A stretch of DNA of 64,000 nucleotides from Calonectria ilicicola (Eukaryota; Ascomycota; Sordariomycetes; Hypocreales; Nectriaceae), in assembly GCA_020809705.1 (NCBI GenBank), contig CP085835.1:3224001-3288000 (forward strand), in the 5' to 3' direction. Shown here one piece after another: positions 23,760-34,805 of this stretch. Made by a program: the position numbers and the translations under genes. Within the stretch, counting starts at the first letter, position 1, and every line of letters begins with the position of its first letter. The notes below the pieces were generated by a model. It worked only from the letters and a program-made list of their open reading frames with translations. It ran no database searches and was not told where the DNA came from.

Positions 23760-26700
23760 ATGGTTTCAGTGGATTCGACTGCGAACCGACGGATTTCCAT
23801 CATCAACATAGCTGATGAGGATCCGTCCCAGAGTCCACGAATTTTCTTCTTTGACATGCCTACTGTGAATTCTTCTCCAAGCAAACCTGCATTGGATGAT
23901 GTTGACACTTCAGCACCCACCGCAAAGTCATCTGCTGCATCAAGTGGAATTCCCTATCAGCCAGCATCTAGTTCCAAGTCATCTGCTATGGCAGGCAGAG
24001 GGCTCGATTCACCGCCAACGCGTGCAAGGAGTTCTACTGTGCTGGCCAAAGAAGCGGGCAAACCAGCCATTACGGAAAAGCCAACTACGGTGGTAGACAC
24101 AGCCACCAACTCATCACCATCAAGGCAAAGGCCCATTGCTTTGCTGAGTAGATTTAGCTACTCGTCATCACCCATTGAGCGGCCTTCTTCTGTGATAAGC
24201 AGAGATAGCGACCCGTCGTCACCTAGAGGAACACCACCTGCTGTGGGTCGATTTGGTCGGATATCATCATCTGCTGAACAACGATCACATGAGGTGACCA
24301 GAGACAGTAGCAAATCTCCACCCACAGACAGATCACCCCCTGCGAGGAAGCGGGTCGGCGATTCATCACCAACCACCAAATATTCACCTGCTCTGATCAG
24401 TGGGCTTGGCCGCTTGTCATCACCTGCTAAGAATCGATCTTATGTGGTGCGGGGGGTCAGCAGCCTATCGCAACTTGCAGAGAAGCCACCTCCTGTGTAT
24501 GGCGCGGTTACCACTACACGGCCACCTACTCCAAAGTCACTTGAAGTCGGTGGTATTGAGAACGTCCCATCAAGCATATCCGAGACCTTTACTTTATCTG
24601 CCCTGTTTAACGAAGAGTTCAAAGCAGACAATCGGAGTTTACCGATAGCTGCCATAAACTTAGAGCAGCCGGTAATAAGCGAGGATACCTCTTCCAAATC
24701 TGATGGATTGCCACGATCTTCTGGGGTGGAGACCGCTCCCGAAGATCTTGATGAAGAAAGCCCGGGTAATGAGATCGAAGACGTTGCTGAACTTGAACAA
24801 AGTGTTTGTCCAAATAGTTGGAAGGATGTCCAGCTCAAAGGTGAAGGCACTGCTACCAAAGAGAAGAACATGATCACCCTTGACGGAGAAGGCGAAGAGC
24901 CAACACCGGCTGACATTGAAAAAAGGAATCCTGAAGCAGAGCAAAAGAAGATTACTGCGCCAGCTCAGAGTGAGGAAGAGAGTGAGACGAGAGCCATAGA
25001 GGATAATTCTGATGGGCCAAGTCCAGAGCTGGTTAGAATAATTTTTTTTCTCTTTAGAAATTGTTTTCGTTATCACTACTAACAAGGGTCGAAGGTGGAG
25101 AGTTCTCGGGAGAACTTGATAGCTGAGCAGCCCATAACCACCGCATCCGCAGACAAGAACTGGCAGACCCCCGACCACCCTGAAGAAAAAGACATCCATT
25201 GCGGGGAGAAGTAAGTAATGGCGCCTGAATCTGGAACTTCATTGACTAATTGAAATAGACCAGCTTCTCAATTAACTCCGGAAGAATGGGACGTGATTCT
25301 TGAGAATTGCGGCGTCATGTATGGCTGGTGCATCGACCGTACCAAGAATCGAATTATTCGTGCACCAAAAGCCGGTAAACTGAAGCCACTAAACCATTGT
25401 GTCTATCCTGCTGATAATAGGATATTAGCATTTCGGTTAAGGTCGTTGCCCCCTCCTAAGCAGCCTTTGAATCCACCTTTGCAAAAGCGGAGAGATGGCA
25501 AACCCGTTCAGACTGAAGATGGCTCGAAAGAATCGCTTCACCAAGCAGATGGTTTGGCCCAAGTGTTTGCTAATTCGCAACCTAAATCTCTTATGACGAA
25601 GCCCGCATGCACAGTCAACGATAATTCTCATATTGACGTCATAGTCAGTGGCCATGAGTTTGAGACAAGCATGGCAATGAATGGATTCAGCTCTCAATTC
25701 ACCGAGACATCTATCTCGGGCGGCATTAAATCTTTGTTGACAACTGACATTGCGCCTGATTCAAGCCCACACTTTCCCTCAAACTCTATTTCATCTGACC
25801 AATATGATAAAACCATGGTCGCAAAGTTTTTGGTATTGAATACATTGCCATAATGAGCCAGACAATCGCTAATATTTCCGTTAGTGCCCAAGGCTTGATA
25901 TCTCCCTGCACCCATCCCACCTGGAGCCAACACCCGAGCTAGAAGAGGCTTTGAGGAACTTGAAAAATAAGAAGAACATAATTGACTTGCGCAAGTTGCA
26001 GAATGACTTTGGGTACCTGTTTTGTACTCGCGTCACTCTCGGTGGCCGACTTCAAACAGTGAAAATCATGGACACGGACAGCCAAAAGTCTCATCAAGAA
26101 CAAAAGCAAGATTTTAAGACCGAGGTCGGCCTTGCAATCTCTTCCCTTTATGGCGGAGAATCTACAAGGCGCTCTGAGGAAGGTTTCTCTGTTTCATTTG
26201 AGCAGTCCGAGACTCAACAGAACAGGCAGCATGTTTTTGAAGCTGTTGGTGGTGATTCTTTACTAGCGTGCAAGTAAGTATCCAGTTGACCCATTGTATT
26301 GAAAAGGAAAAAAACCACTAAAAGTTCAATACAGTCCGAAAGAATGGTTAAACACAGTTGGCAAGCCCAGCAATTGGCGCGCTATTGATGTAATAAATAT
26401 TCCGCTTGGTTTTGGTTGCCCTCCGACATATGCTAATTCATTAATTAGCGCGACTGCTTAAAATCTATGGCCGATGTAATTGCCGATTTGCCTGGACATG
26501 GCCAAGTCAAGACGTGGTATCGAAAGGCTGCGCCTTCAAAGCTCAAGAATTATATCGTATTTTCCGGAACTGGCAAGCAAATTCGATTGCGCCTGTTGTC
26601 ACCTAATCATGGACTTTGTTGTTCTCACCTCAGAAATGACCCTAACTACAACAGCCCGGCTCCTCCAAAATATTACCTTGGACATAGGCCTAATTGGGCT

Positions 26701-27697
26701 GCAATGCCAAGAGCGATGAGTATTGACCCTGAAGATCAGTGGAATAAACTCATCTCTAAGGGCGAAGGAGAATTCTTGTTTTCCCCTCCCAGGTGCGCAC
26801 GACTCCGAATAGCTAAAATGTATTCTCCAACAGATTCGATATTGACCCTGAGCTTTAGTTATAGAGCTCCTGCAATCTATGGTTATGCATCCAACAAGGT
26901 AGGCAACTCTGAACATGGTGCTAATTACGAGGAAGAACTTTCGACAACAGTTTGGAATATATTCGCAGTCCAAGACGAAGCGCTGTGCAATGGATCTCAA
27001 GTAACCTTACGGACGCTGCCAAAGCCGATTCAGAAAACTCAAAACGAGGTCAGTTAAATTCTTATACCTCGGCATTCATTTATTCGCTGAATATTTCTCA
27101 TAGGCTTTGATGGAGAAAAAGCAAGATTTCGCAGTGCATGATGTGGCTAAGACGGACACCTCACTCATGGTCTTCCGCAACCAGCAAGGGGTTTTTCTGC
27201 CTGCCATGTCGGACACGGAAGAAATTCAGATTTGGCGTATCCTGAAGAACGGTTCTCACCCAAAATCAAGGGAAAACATCAAGGAAGGTGATGAGATCCG
27301 GCTTGCGTGGTGTTTTGAGGATCAGAACTTTGGCTACAGGGATTTCACAGACGATGTCTTTGGGCGATGCCGCACAACTCCTCCTCCTGGCATGGAAAAC
27401 ACCACCCTCTATATGAAGCTACCCTGGCCACGTTTTGAGCCCGTTGCAAAAAATATTGATTCGAAGGAGCCGTCACCCAATGCTCTAGTCATGAGTGCTT
27501 GTCTAGATGACAGCTCTACCTGGCCGCCCCCTATTGAAGAGTTGGAAACACTTTTTGCACGAAACACAGGCCTAAAGAAAAAAGAATTATACTACTTGGA
27601 GGATTGCTCATTCCGTTTAGATTTTGTTGGCAATCAGGGTCGTGGTGAGGCACAAGATTACTTGCTTCAAGCTGTTGAAGAAGGGTGCAAGTTTTGA
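23760..27697 (+). CDS. MACPF-domain protein with long disordered N-terminus
   Basis: A protein of 1199 residues in seven exons: 23760-25031, 25095-25210, 25259-25832, 25885-26273, 26335-26389, 26449-27048 and 27104-27697. Residues 1-450 are Ser/Pro/Thr-rich and likely disordered, with three imperfect repeats of about 35-40 residues (124-155, 159-188, 208-238). A MACPF region follows from about 465: LTPEEWDVILENCGVMYGW, SGHEFETSMAMNGFS, and the signature FGYLFCTRVTLGG at 696-708, which fits [YF]-G-x2-F-x6-G-G. NPKEWLNTV and NWRAID close the domain. The C-terminal 350 residues look like mixed beta domains with no family I know. There is no secretion signal, unlike many lytic MACPF proteins. Splicing at 26390-26448 removes an in-frame stop and restores the domain. 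Confidence 0.8.
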
Positions 27698-27999
27698 AAG
27701 CAGCAAGAAGCATCTGAAATTCTAGCCATGTTGCTAGAGAGTAGGCAGTATCAATTTGAGAGAATCTCTATGGGGTTAGGGATGGCAGTATGTAACATTA
27801 TAGTATCCATTCCAAATGGCTTTGACATGAATTGAAGGCGTTGAGCCTCTTTTTGCGTTCGTACGCTATCATATGCCCTCACTTCTAGTCTTTTAGCACG
27901 GCATAAGATGGTACCAGAATTCTAACAAGTTCCGATACATCATGGTGGCATTGCCTCGCGTAGATTCGGAAATCTTACTTGATGCATACGATAACTAAT
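27698..27999. other. Short convergent intergenic region
   Basis: About 300 bp between the 3' ends of the MACPF gene and the C2H2 gene. Nothing beyond expected 3' untranslated sequence was seen. Confidence 0.5.
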
Positions 28000-30537
28000 T
28001 TAATTGCTTCCCTCAAAAGTACAGTCCAATTCGTCGAGAGATTCAAACATAGAGCTTTGGTTGAAAGGTGGTGCGACATCCCCCGCAAAGACACTCTCGG
28101 GAGCGGTTTCTGACTCTTGATCCAATTCAAAACTGGGTATTTGATCGATTATATCTGATTCAAAACAGAGGTAATTCTCCGCGATACATTCATTATTCAT
28201 ATACATATCATCAAGCAAATAGTTCGAATGGTTAGATGAACCTATAGATGCTGTGTGGTCCAGTGCAATTGAACTTTTTGGCACATTCCCCTCTGGCTGA
28301 GTGAGTTGCGGTTGTTGATCAACAAATGTTTGGCTATTGTCTAATGCCGTGGATTCCTGAGTATTATCAAATGGTTTTGTGCTCTGAAGTATTACTTCAT
28401 TATTTTCTGGGGAACCTGGAGGTGCGGATTCTTGCCGTGTTGTTTGTAGAGGTGCTCCAAGTGTTGAAAGGTATTCGTCGTGTAGCCGATTGAGGGATTG
28501 GCTGAGTATTTCAAGCTGCATAAATTCAATCACCTCGTTATCCGGGGGGATTAATCCTTTGGATAGTAGCTCTTCGCGCAAAATATGAGGACCGCGCCGT
28601 TCCCAAAACTCCCGAATCCGATTGAGGTCCTCTGACAAGCTCGGATCCACATAAGGTGAGGCAGGTCTCCGTAAATTCGGAAATATTATGTCCCATATCA
28701 CAAACCATTGGTTTGAAGATGTAAGATTACGACCTGACTTCTTGTGAAGCTGTTTCCGCTGTTTATGAGATATACCATCTAATTTCTTAGATTTATCCCA
28801 TTCACATTTGTCATGTCTTACATGTTCTTGGTGGCTTTCCTCGTTTGAAGAAACTATCAAACACCGCTCACAGTAAATAGGCGCGTGCTTTCTGTTAAGA
28901 TGCTGTTTGACGCGTGAAATTGTATCTAATTTGAAAGCAAAACAGTCCTTGTGCTTTGCCGGATCGTATTTCCAATACGGGCAGGCTAAGCGCCTCGAAT
29001 CTTTCGCATTTTGAGGATCTTTCGAAACGTTTGAATCGTTCGAATCGTTCGAATCCTTCTCCGTAACTTGAGCTCTTCCCCTTTTAGGGGGATTCCGGTC
29101 CGGAAAGTCTCCGTCATCATGCTCTTCGTCGCGCGTGTCCCCGGTTCTCTTTCCAGTTAACCCTCGAGGCTGCTGCATTGTTTCGCAAAGTGAATTATTT
29201 GGATTCGCCGATTCCCCGCTCTTGTTGTTCATGTTCAATACGTCACCTTCCATGAGCGGACCAAGTAAATTAGATTCTCCATCTTTCTTTATACCGGGAC
29301 CAGATTCGGCTGGTTTTTGAAATTGTGACCAAAATCTATGTGCAACAGTATCAATGACTGGAGCCAAAGTCTCTTGGAGATTTGAATGTTTCATAGACAT
29401 GTCTGTCAATGTGTCTGGAAGTGAAAGAATATCAGAATCAAGGGACGGGCCTTGCGATGGAGAGCTTGGAGAAGATTGCAATGATATTTGTGGACATTCT
29501 TGGTCGCTAAACAAAGGTCTTTTGTTCGTATACTTCATAAGACCGTTAGTCAGCCGGAAAGCAAGACCTTTTGCGGAGCTGGTAGTCTGTGGCGTTCTAG
29601 ATTGAGGGGAAGTTTTTGGTACTGTCTCAGTGGCGATCTGGTGCTGCTTCTCAAAATCTATGTCACTAGAGGAGCCAACGTGGTCCTCAACACCGCCTGA
29701 GAGCTTGGGCCCATCTTCATAAGGGCTGGGAGGATTACTAGCAACATTACCAGTGACCTGGCCGGACACATCTGGCAATAATTTAACAGGATAAGTAGGC
29801 CCATCCTTGGAATTCTGAAGAGTAGCATTGGGTGTGTTGCAACTCTTCCCCTCCCAACTCGCCACTGAGCTGGGTGGTTGAGGTCGATTCATCTCACCAT
29901 CTTCGATAGTGTCCTCAATGCAATTAGCGTTCTGGCCAGAGCCTGGATAATGAGCTAGCGTAGTATGTGTCGAAACGATGCTACTCTCAATGTAATTGGC
30001 TGAAAAACACATATTCGCAAAATAGTGCTGCTGAAAAGGGTACTCTTGAAAAGGGTACTCTTGAACAGGGTACGGTTGATAATCGTCCTGCTGATAATCG
30101 TCCTGCTGATAATCGTGCCGTTGATGATAGGATTTTCTAGCGGAATCGCCCTTGGTAGAGGGCCTTTTTTTGCTGCTCTCACGTCTGTGTTTTTCGTATA
30201 TATTCCCCTTTTTATCTCGGCAAACGTCACTTCCGATGCCATACAGGGCTGCATCAACATTGTTGATCACATCATAGGCACAATCCCAGTGGTAGGGCCG
30301 AAAATGGCCTGAAAGGTAAGCCTGGAGCTGGGCTCTGGGGTAATAATCCATTTGAGTTTGGTTATATAGAAGTTCGCCGTAGTCATCCCTTGGGTTGTAT
30401 ACGATTCTGCCAGTTGCATCCATCTGGTAGTATGTTCTGTGGCCAGAGGGATCTGTCTGGGGGCACATAGAGTTGCCATATTCGTCGGTTCGGTGATACG
30501 AAGCAAATTGGCCACCGTCTCGAAAGCTATCAATCAC
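28000..30537 (-). CDS. C2H2-type zinc-finger protein with pentapeptide-repeat tract
   Basis: An open frame of 845 codons; the true start is uncertain, because the frame opens with GTG and its first ATG is codon 24. A splice acceptor at about 30526 (GATAG) joined to a donor at about 30568-30570 would extend the protein N-terminally (reading YPFDDIGAGAES), so an upstream exon is likely. A tract of seven pentapeptides (QRHDY, QQDDY, QPYPV, QEYPF types) is encoded at 30019-30123. The middle is Ser/Pro-rich. Around 28640-28990 lies a fungal Cys/His domain: ACPYWKYDP, a Cys-x-Phe pair, a VKQHLNRKHAP helix, YCERC and HVRHDKC, then an SNQWFVIWDIIFP segment and PYVDPSL. This arrangement is common in uncharacterised ascomycete nuclear proteins. 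The C-terminus is acidic and could activate transcription (inference). Confidence 0.72.
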   Translation of the reverse strand: MIDSFRDGGQFASYHRTDEYGNSMCPQTDPSGHRTYYQMDATGRIVYNPRDDYGELLYNQTQMDYYPRAQLQAYLSGHFRPYHWDCAYDVINNVDAALYGIGSDVCRDKKGNIYEKHRRESSKKRPSTKGDSARKSYHQRHDYQQDDYQQDDYQPYPVQEYPFQEYPFQQHYFANMCFSANYIESSIVSTHTTLAHYPGSGQNANCIEDTIEDGEMNRPQPPSSVASWEGKSCNTPNATLQNSKDGPTYPVKLLPDVSGQVTGNVASNPPSPYEDGPKLSGGVEDHVGSSSDIDFEKQHQIATETVPKTSPQSRTPQTTSSAKGLAFRLTNGLMKYTNKRPLFSDQECPQISLQSSPSSPSQGPSLDSDILSLPDTLTDMSMKHSNLQETLAPVIDTVAHRFWSQFQKPAESGPGIKKDGESNLLGPLMEGDVLNMNNKSGESANPNNSLCETMQQPRGLTGKRTGDTRDEEHDDGDFPDRNPPKRGRAQVTEKDSNDSNDSNVSKDPQNAKDSRRLACPYWKYDPAKHKDCFAFKLDTISRVKQHLNRKHAPIYCERCLIVSSNEESHQEHVRHDKCEWDKSKKLDGISHKQRKQLHKKSGRNLTSSNQWFVIWDIIFPNLRRPASPYVDPSLSEDLNRIREFWERRGPHILREELLSKGLIPPDNEVIEFMQLEILSQSLNRLHDEYLSTLGAPLQTTRQESAPPGSPENNEVILQSTKPFDNTQESTALDNSQTFVDQQPQLTQPEGNVPKSSIALDHTASIGSSNHSNYLLDDMYMNNECIAENYLCFESDIIDQIPSFELDQESETAPESVFAGDVAPPFNQSSMFESLDELDCTFEGSN
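30019..30123 (-). repeat. Coding minisatellite, seven 15-bp units
   Basis: Seven contiguous 15-bp units, two pairs of them identical (30034-30048 with 30049-30063, and 30079-30093 with 30094-30108). They encode seven pentapeptides in the C2H2-type protein. Because the unit is a multiple of three, copy-number changes would keep the frame. Confidence 0.9.
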
Positions 30538-31341
30538 TTGTTAGCGCTAGGTTTCCAGATTTTGTTGCGTGCCTTTTACCTCTCCGCCCCTGCACCTATG
30601 TCATCAAAGGGATAGCCCCCCCGCATATTGCCTGGTTTATTTGCTTGATAAAGAAGGGAATTGGGATAGTCCCTCGAGGGAAGATGAGAAAGGCTCCGTC
30701 GACACTTCAGGGTAATCTGAGAGTTGAACCAGGCATTTTACCTAATTATTTCCAACTAGCAGTCAATGTAAACAAATTGCCAACATAAGAACAAATTTTG
30801 TGGCGAGTACAGAAAATATGGCTTAATGATTGTGTGGTTCTTTGCTTGGCATGGGCTTTCGCAGATGAGTTGTTGTAGTGGTGGAACTCTTCCTCCAGCG
30901 TCAATCATCCGTTGGAAAGTGAGAGAAGAAGTTGATGCGGTGTGATTCTTGACGACACCCTCCTTGACAAACACTGCGGTGCTTTTGCATCCTATTGGCT
31001 GACAGAAGGTCCCGCATGCACAGGATGACGTCAGATGCAGACGCCAGTCCACACAAAGTGCCACCCAAAAAAAAGAAAAAAAAGAGGAACACGAGAGAGA
31101 ATCGAGGTCAACGCTGGCAACTTTGTTCTGGATTCACCCAGTAATTATAGGAGGCTGTTTTCGATGCAAATTAGATCTAATGGAGCTATTCATATACGTA
31201 ACTTGTGAGAGAGAAAACAAGCATAATTTGATACACCTCACCCAGCTAGGAAGGACCCTTGCCCAATTTCCCACCACGACTAGCCAGAGTGACTCAATGG
31301 CTCAAAACCGGCAAACAAAGTATTAATCTTATTCAAAAGTT
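30538..31341. other. Intergenic region upstream of the C2H2 gene
   Basis: 800 bp that may include one or two short 5' exons of the C2H2 gene (a candidate ends near 30570). The rest holds the 3' flank of the GLEYA gene. No other gene is supported. Confidence 0.4.
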
Positions 31342-32148
31342 CTACTTGCCTTTGCTAAACACCCCACAAGATCTAGGATAAGCAAAGTTGCTAAAGTCCG
31401 AAACTGCTGGTTCGTCTTGTCCGGGTGGCGTCATTTTAAAGTCCATCGACGACACGCTGTACCAGTTACCAGAAACAACGCGCCAAGGATAGTACTGTCC
31501 CTTGACCATGGAATATTTTATGCATGTAGCATCGTTAGGTGCCGCGGTTGCAGTCAACTGCGGCTTTGCTTTGGGGTTTACATTTCCGGTGAGGCAGCTG
31601 AATGCGCTTCCGTGGCCAATGAAAAAGTCCACCTCATCGAGAGCCGTTACGCAGAACTTGTAGGAACCTGTCGCCGGGGCCTGATAAAATCCTTCATAGA
31701 CCATGGTGAAATTATTGGCATCCACCAAGATGCCTTCAATGTCTCGCACCCAGCCAATGTAGTAACCGTAGTCAGGGAGATTGGGGTCTGGGTAGACGAT
31801 GGTATGCCTCGTGACTCTGCTGCGTGGATAAAATATTTCCGACGTAAACCCCGTCTCCAAAGGCGACAGCTTCTGGGTCAGATAGTAATTCCATGGTAAT
31901 GAACCGGGTCTGCTGAAGCCGCCGAAAGGGTTTGGATAATAGGCGAGGTTGAAGCCGCTGGGGCTGCATTTCGGCTTGATAAGTGGACAGTTTCCTCCAA
32001 TGGTGGGATTTGTTGGGCTAGCGGTGGCGGTTTTAACGGATGCCGCTGTTGAGGTTGAAGTCACAGCGCCTGCAGCGGGGTACCGCGACGATGACACCAA
32101 GGTTGCGGCGCTGAGCACAGCGGCCCAAAGTCGCAGCGCAAACATCAT
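31342..32148 (-). CDS. Secreted GLEYA-domain protein
   Basis: A single-exon protein of 268 residues. It starts with a clear signal peptide (MMFALRLWAAVLSAATLVSS), followed by a Thr/Ser/Ala-rich stretch and then a PA14/GLEYA-type lectin-like domain. Recognisable elements are FNLAYYPNPFGG, NFTMVYEGFYQAPATGSYKFCVTALDE (read in two parts) and VDFFIGHGSAFSC. Fungal GLEYA domains in adhesins bind glycans in the wall or on host cells. This one is short, with neither a long repeat stalk nor a GPI signal, so it is more likely freely secreted or wall-associated. It ends SKGK. A canonical TATA box lies 76 bp upstream. Confidence 0.85.
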   Translation of the reverse strand: MMFALRLWAAVLSAATLVSSSRYPAAGAVTSTSTAASVKTATASPTNPTIGGNCPLIKPKCSPSGFNLAYYPNPFGGFSRPGSLPWNYYLTQKLSPLETGFTSEIFYPRSRVTRHTIVYPDPNLPDYGYYIGWVRDIEGILVDANNFTMVYEGFYQAPATGSYKFCVTALDEVDFFIGHGSAFSCLTGNVNPKAKPQLTATAAPNDATCIKYSMVKGQYYPWRVVSGNWYSVSSMDFKMTPPGQDEPAVSDFSNFAYPRSCGVFSKGK

Positions 32149-32748
32149 GTTTAGGGATATAAGGTTAAAACAAGGATTGCGCTATATTTGAAGTGACAAG
32201 AGAAAAACATTTTGCGGCCATCGTATTTATACCGACACTGTGCCATGTCCAGCGCTAACAGAATGAAGCCATCTTCAGGTGTGGCTCGTAGCCCGTTGCA
32301 TTAGTGCACGAGGGAGAGATAACCGAGCGGTTTTGTTGGTCAAACCACGGGCATGCAGACGCATCACCGTCTTAGCGACGGTGCTGCCCAACGCTAGAAT
32401 CCTCTAGACCCTGCTAAAAGTGCCCTTATTCACAATACACTGCCAACACAAGTGCCAATCTAGTGGCTGGTCTCGTGTTTGCGAATGGAGAAGGTTTAGG
32501 CCACCACAATGCATTCATCATATATAATACAAGGTTCAGTACATAAATATCAACATTGTGATTAATGGTCAATTGGCTATCGAGATATCCTTTGATGTGA
32601 AGGCCAATTTTGTCGACCCAGAAGGAAATGGCAGATCTTGATACGAGGCCAAAAAGAATTGCGTGAGACAACGAGACTTCTACTCAAAATCCGGCACTAA
32701 ATAATTGCGTGATCTGCCTTGAAAACAACCCGTCAACTGCCCATGAGA
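32149..32748. other. Promoter region of the GLEYA gene and 3' flank of the esterase
   Basis: 600 bp. It holds TATAAATA (minus strand) at 32224-32231. The remainder shows no gene. Confidence 0.5.
32224..32231 (-). promoter_or_regulatory. TATA box of the GLEYA gene
   Basis: TATAAATA on the minus strand, 76 bp before the ATG, a standard position for a fungal gene with a short leader. Confidence 0.55.
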
Positions 32749-34805
32749 CTAGATCTCGTCTGCTCGGTCCCACATGTAATCAATCAGGAATTTAGTGGAG
32801 TTTGCGCGAAGGGCGTACACATCTTCCATGTGTGTACCTCTAGCCGCGTCAAAAACAATCTGATTGTGGGATGATGCATTATACTGGAGCCATTGTGACC
32901 CAGAATCTATGTGCAGTTATTAGAAACAGTTTTCGTCCCATCAGCAAGTGGTCAAAAGTAGCAGCAAAAGAAAGAGACCATGGGCACTTACAAGAATAGC
33001 TATTCGGATCCAAATCATTAACAAAAGAAATCCACATTTTACTCATCAGATCTGAAAGCTGAGGCCAGGTTTGTGGTTCGCCGGAGAATGGGTTTCCCGC
33101 TAAATATGGCACACTTTCTCCAGTGTATCCAGCTCCTTCAAGATTGAACATGGCAAAGGCCATTTCCATGAAATGGGTGACACCATAATAATCTGGAACT
33201 CCGTTGGGAATCGTGTTGAAACGATACGTCCAAATAGGTATGCCAAACTTTGCCATTGTGGCAATAGCAAGTTTACGTGGGACAATCATCATAATATCGC
33301 CCACAATCGTTGCGACGCGCTTCCATTGCAGACCAATGGTCGAGTTAAACTGGCCAGGATGATCAGCAAGCACAAGAGTTGCAGGGTTGTTTGGATAGAG
33401 TTTCATCACGGTTGCAATATCGCTGTCGTTCATTCCCAAGCCTTGCAAAGGCTCCTGGATCTGTTGATCTGTATTTGTACCAAGCGCGGCGAATGCAGAT
33501 CCTTCATCAGAATTGTCTCCAATGAGATACGGAACTTTCACAAACGACCCATCTCGAAGTTGCTCCAAGCGAGATCGCGTAACAATGTCGCCATCAACAA
33601 TTGGAGCAAAGATTAAATGACCAGTGGGAGATGACATGAGTGCGGTACCTTGTGAGCTCTGAGCATTGTATAGCACATCTGCTGGAACCTTGCGGAGACA
33701 TTGGATCTTATCCGCTTCATCGGCGCAACCAACTAGTTGAGTAAGGTTTTTGTAGTACTGCTCCGCCTCAGCTACCATTGAAGTTAGTATTCTGAAGTCA
33801 TAAAAATACACTTCCAAAGGAGGAATTGTATGCATACTTTGTAAGGCATTCGCCAGGCCAGTGCCGACCGGAGAGCCCGATTCTGCAATGGCTGCTCGGA
33901 AGAGTCCGTCATCACGACCGTTGTAAGCCAACACATGACAGCCCACAGACATACCGCCTCTATTTTTGTTTTGTTAGTATCCAGAGTTTCTTTTTCGTTT
34001 GATTCATAGGTCGATATGCTACGCACGCGCTTTCACCCCAAATGGTAACCTTGTCTGGGTCTCCTCCGAATCCCTCGATATTCTCATTAATCCAATGAAG
34101 AGCTAGTCTACATGTGGTTAGTAATAGAACAGACCGCCAGGTTGTAAAATGGCTTACCGTTGATCTCGAAGGCCAAGGTTGGTGATCTTCTGGTTCATAA
34201 TATCTTGTGACCAGAGAAAGCCATAAGCGGCCAACCGATAATTCAGGCTTACAGCAATAATTGGCTTGCCAATTTTGGCACTCTGTTGGACAATGAAAGT
34301 CAAGTTATAACGCTGGTCCAGCGAGTTGCCTTGCACAAAGCCTCCTCTGTCGGTTTCCAATTGTCAGATTCCCATAAGGAGCTTCATTGAGGTTTTCGAC
34401 TCACCCATAAATCCACACAAGAACAGGCAATCTCACACCTTCTTCCACACCAGATGGGCGGATTACATTTACAGTCAAGCAATCTTCACTGATATAATTC
34501 TTGGAGGCGACCTCTGTATCCTCTCCAAAACCAACGCATCCATAACCGTACTCAGTAGCATTGCGGAGGCTTGCCCATGAACTGTTCAAACTCTGGGACG
34601 ACCGAAGACGAAGATCACCAACAGGCGGTTGCGCATATGGCATGCCGAGAAAATAGTCTACTTCGTAAGCAGCATTATGGGTTCCAAAGTATGACCCGTT
34701 CAGTGTTTGAGAAATAGGAATAGGGTGGTCTCGCTGAGTTGGAAGGGCTGTGGCGCTAGCAACTGCGAGAACGCTATGTCCGACAATGATGTTGGTAAAC
34801 CGCAT
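32749..34805 (-). CDS. Secreted type-B carboxylesterase/lipase
   Basis: A protein of 576 residues in six exons: 34805-34405, 34346-34158, 34107-34027, 33959-33838, 33771-32992 and 32906-32749. It has a signal peptide (cleavage probably after ATALP). It has the alpha/beta-hydrolase landmarks of the family: oxyanion motif YGGGF made by splicing exons 1 and 2, nucleophile Ser in GESAGGMS, acidic residue region DNSDEGSAF, and His in RGTHMED near the end. The length matches the family (about 550-580). The fourth intron is 66 bp without a stop, so it can be misread as coding. Several NxS/T sites suggest glycosylation. Substrate unknown; hydrolysis of exogenous esters is expected. Confidence 0.88.

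Noticed and set aside
24440..25199. Long minus-strand frames over the MACPF N-terminus
   Set aside because: They are complements of Ser/Pro-rich coding sequence and show no motif.
26335..26461. Stop codon ending the MACPF gene before 26467
   Set aside because: A 59-bp intron (26390-26448) with good ends removes it and joins NWRAID to the next exon in frame.
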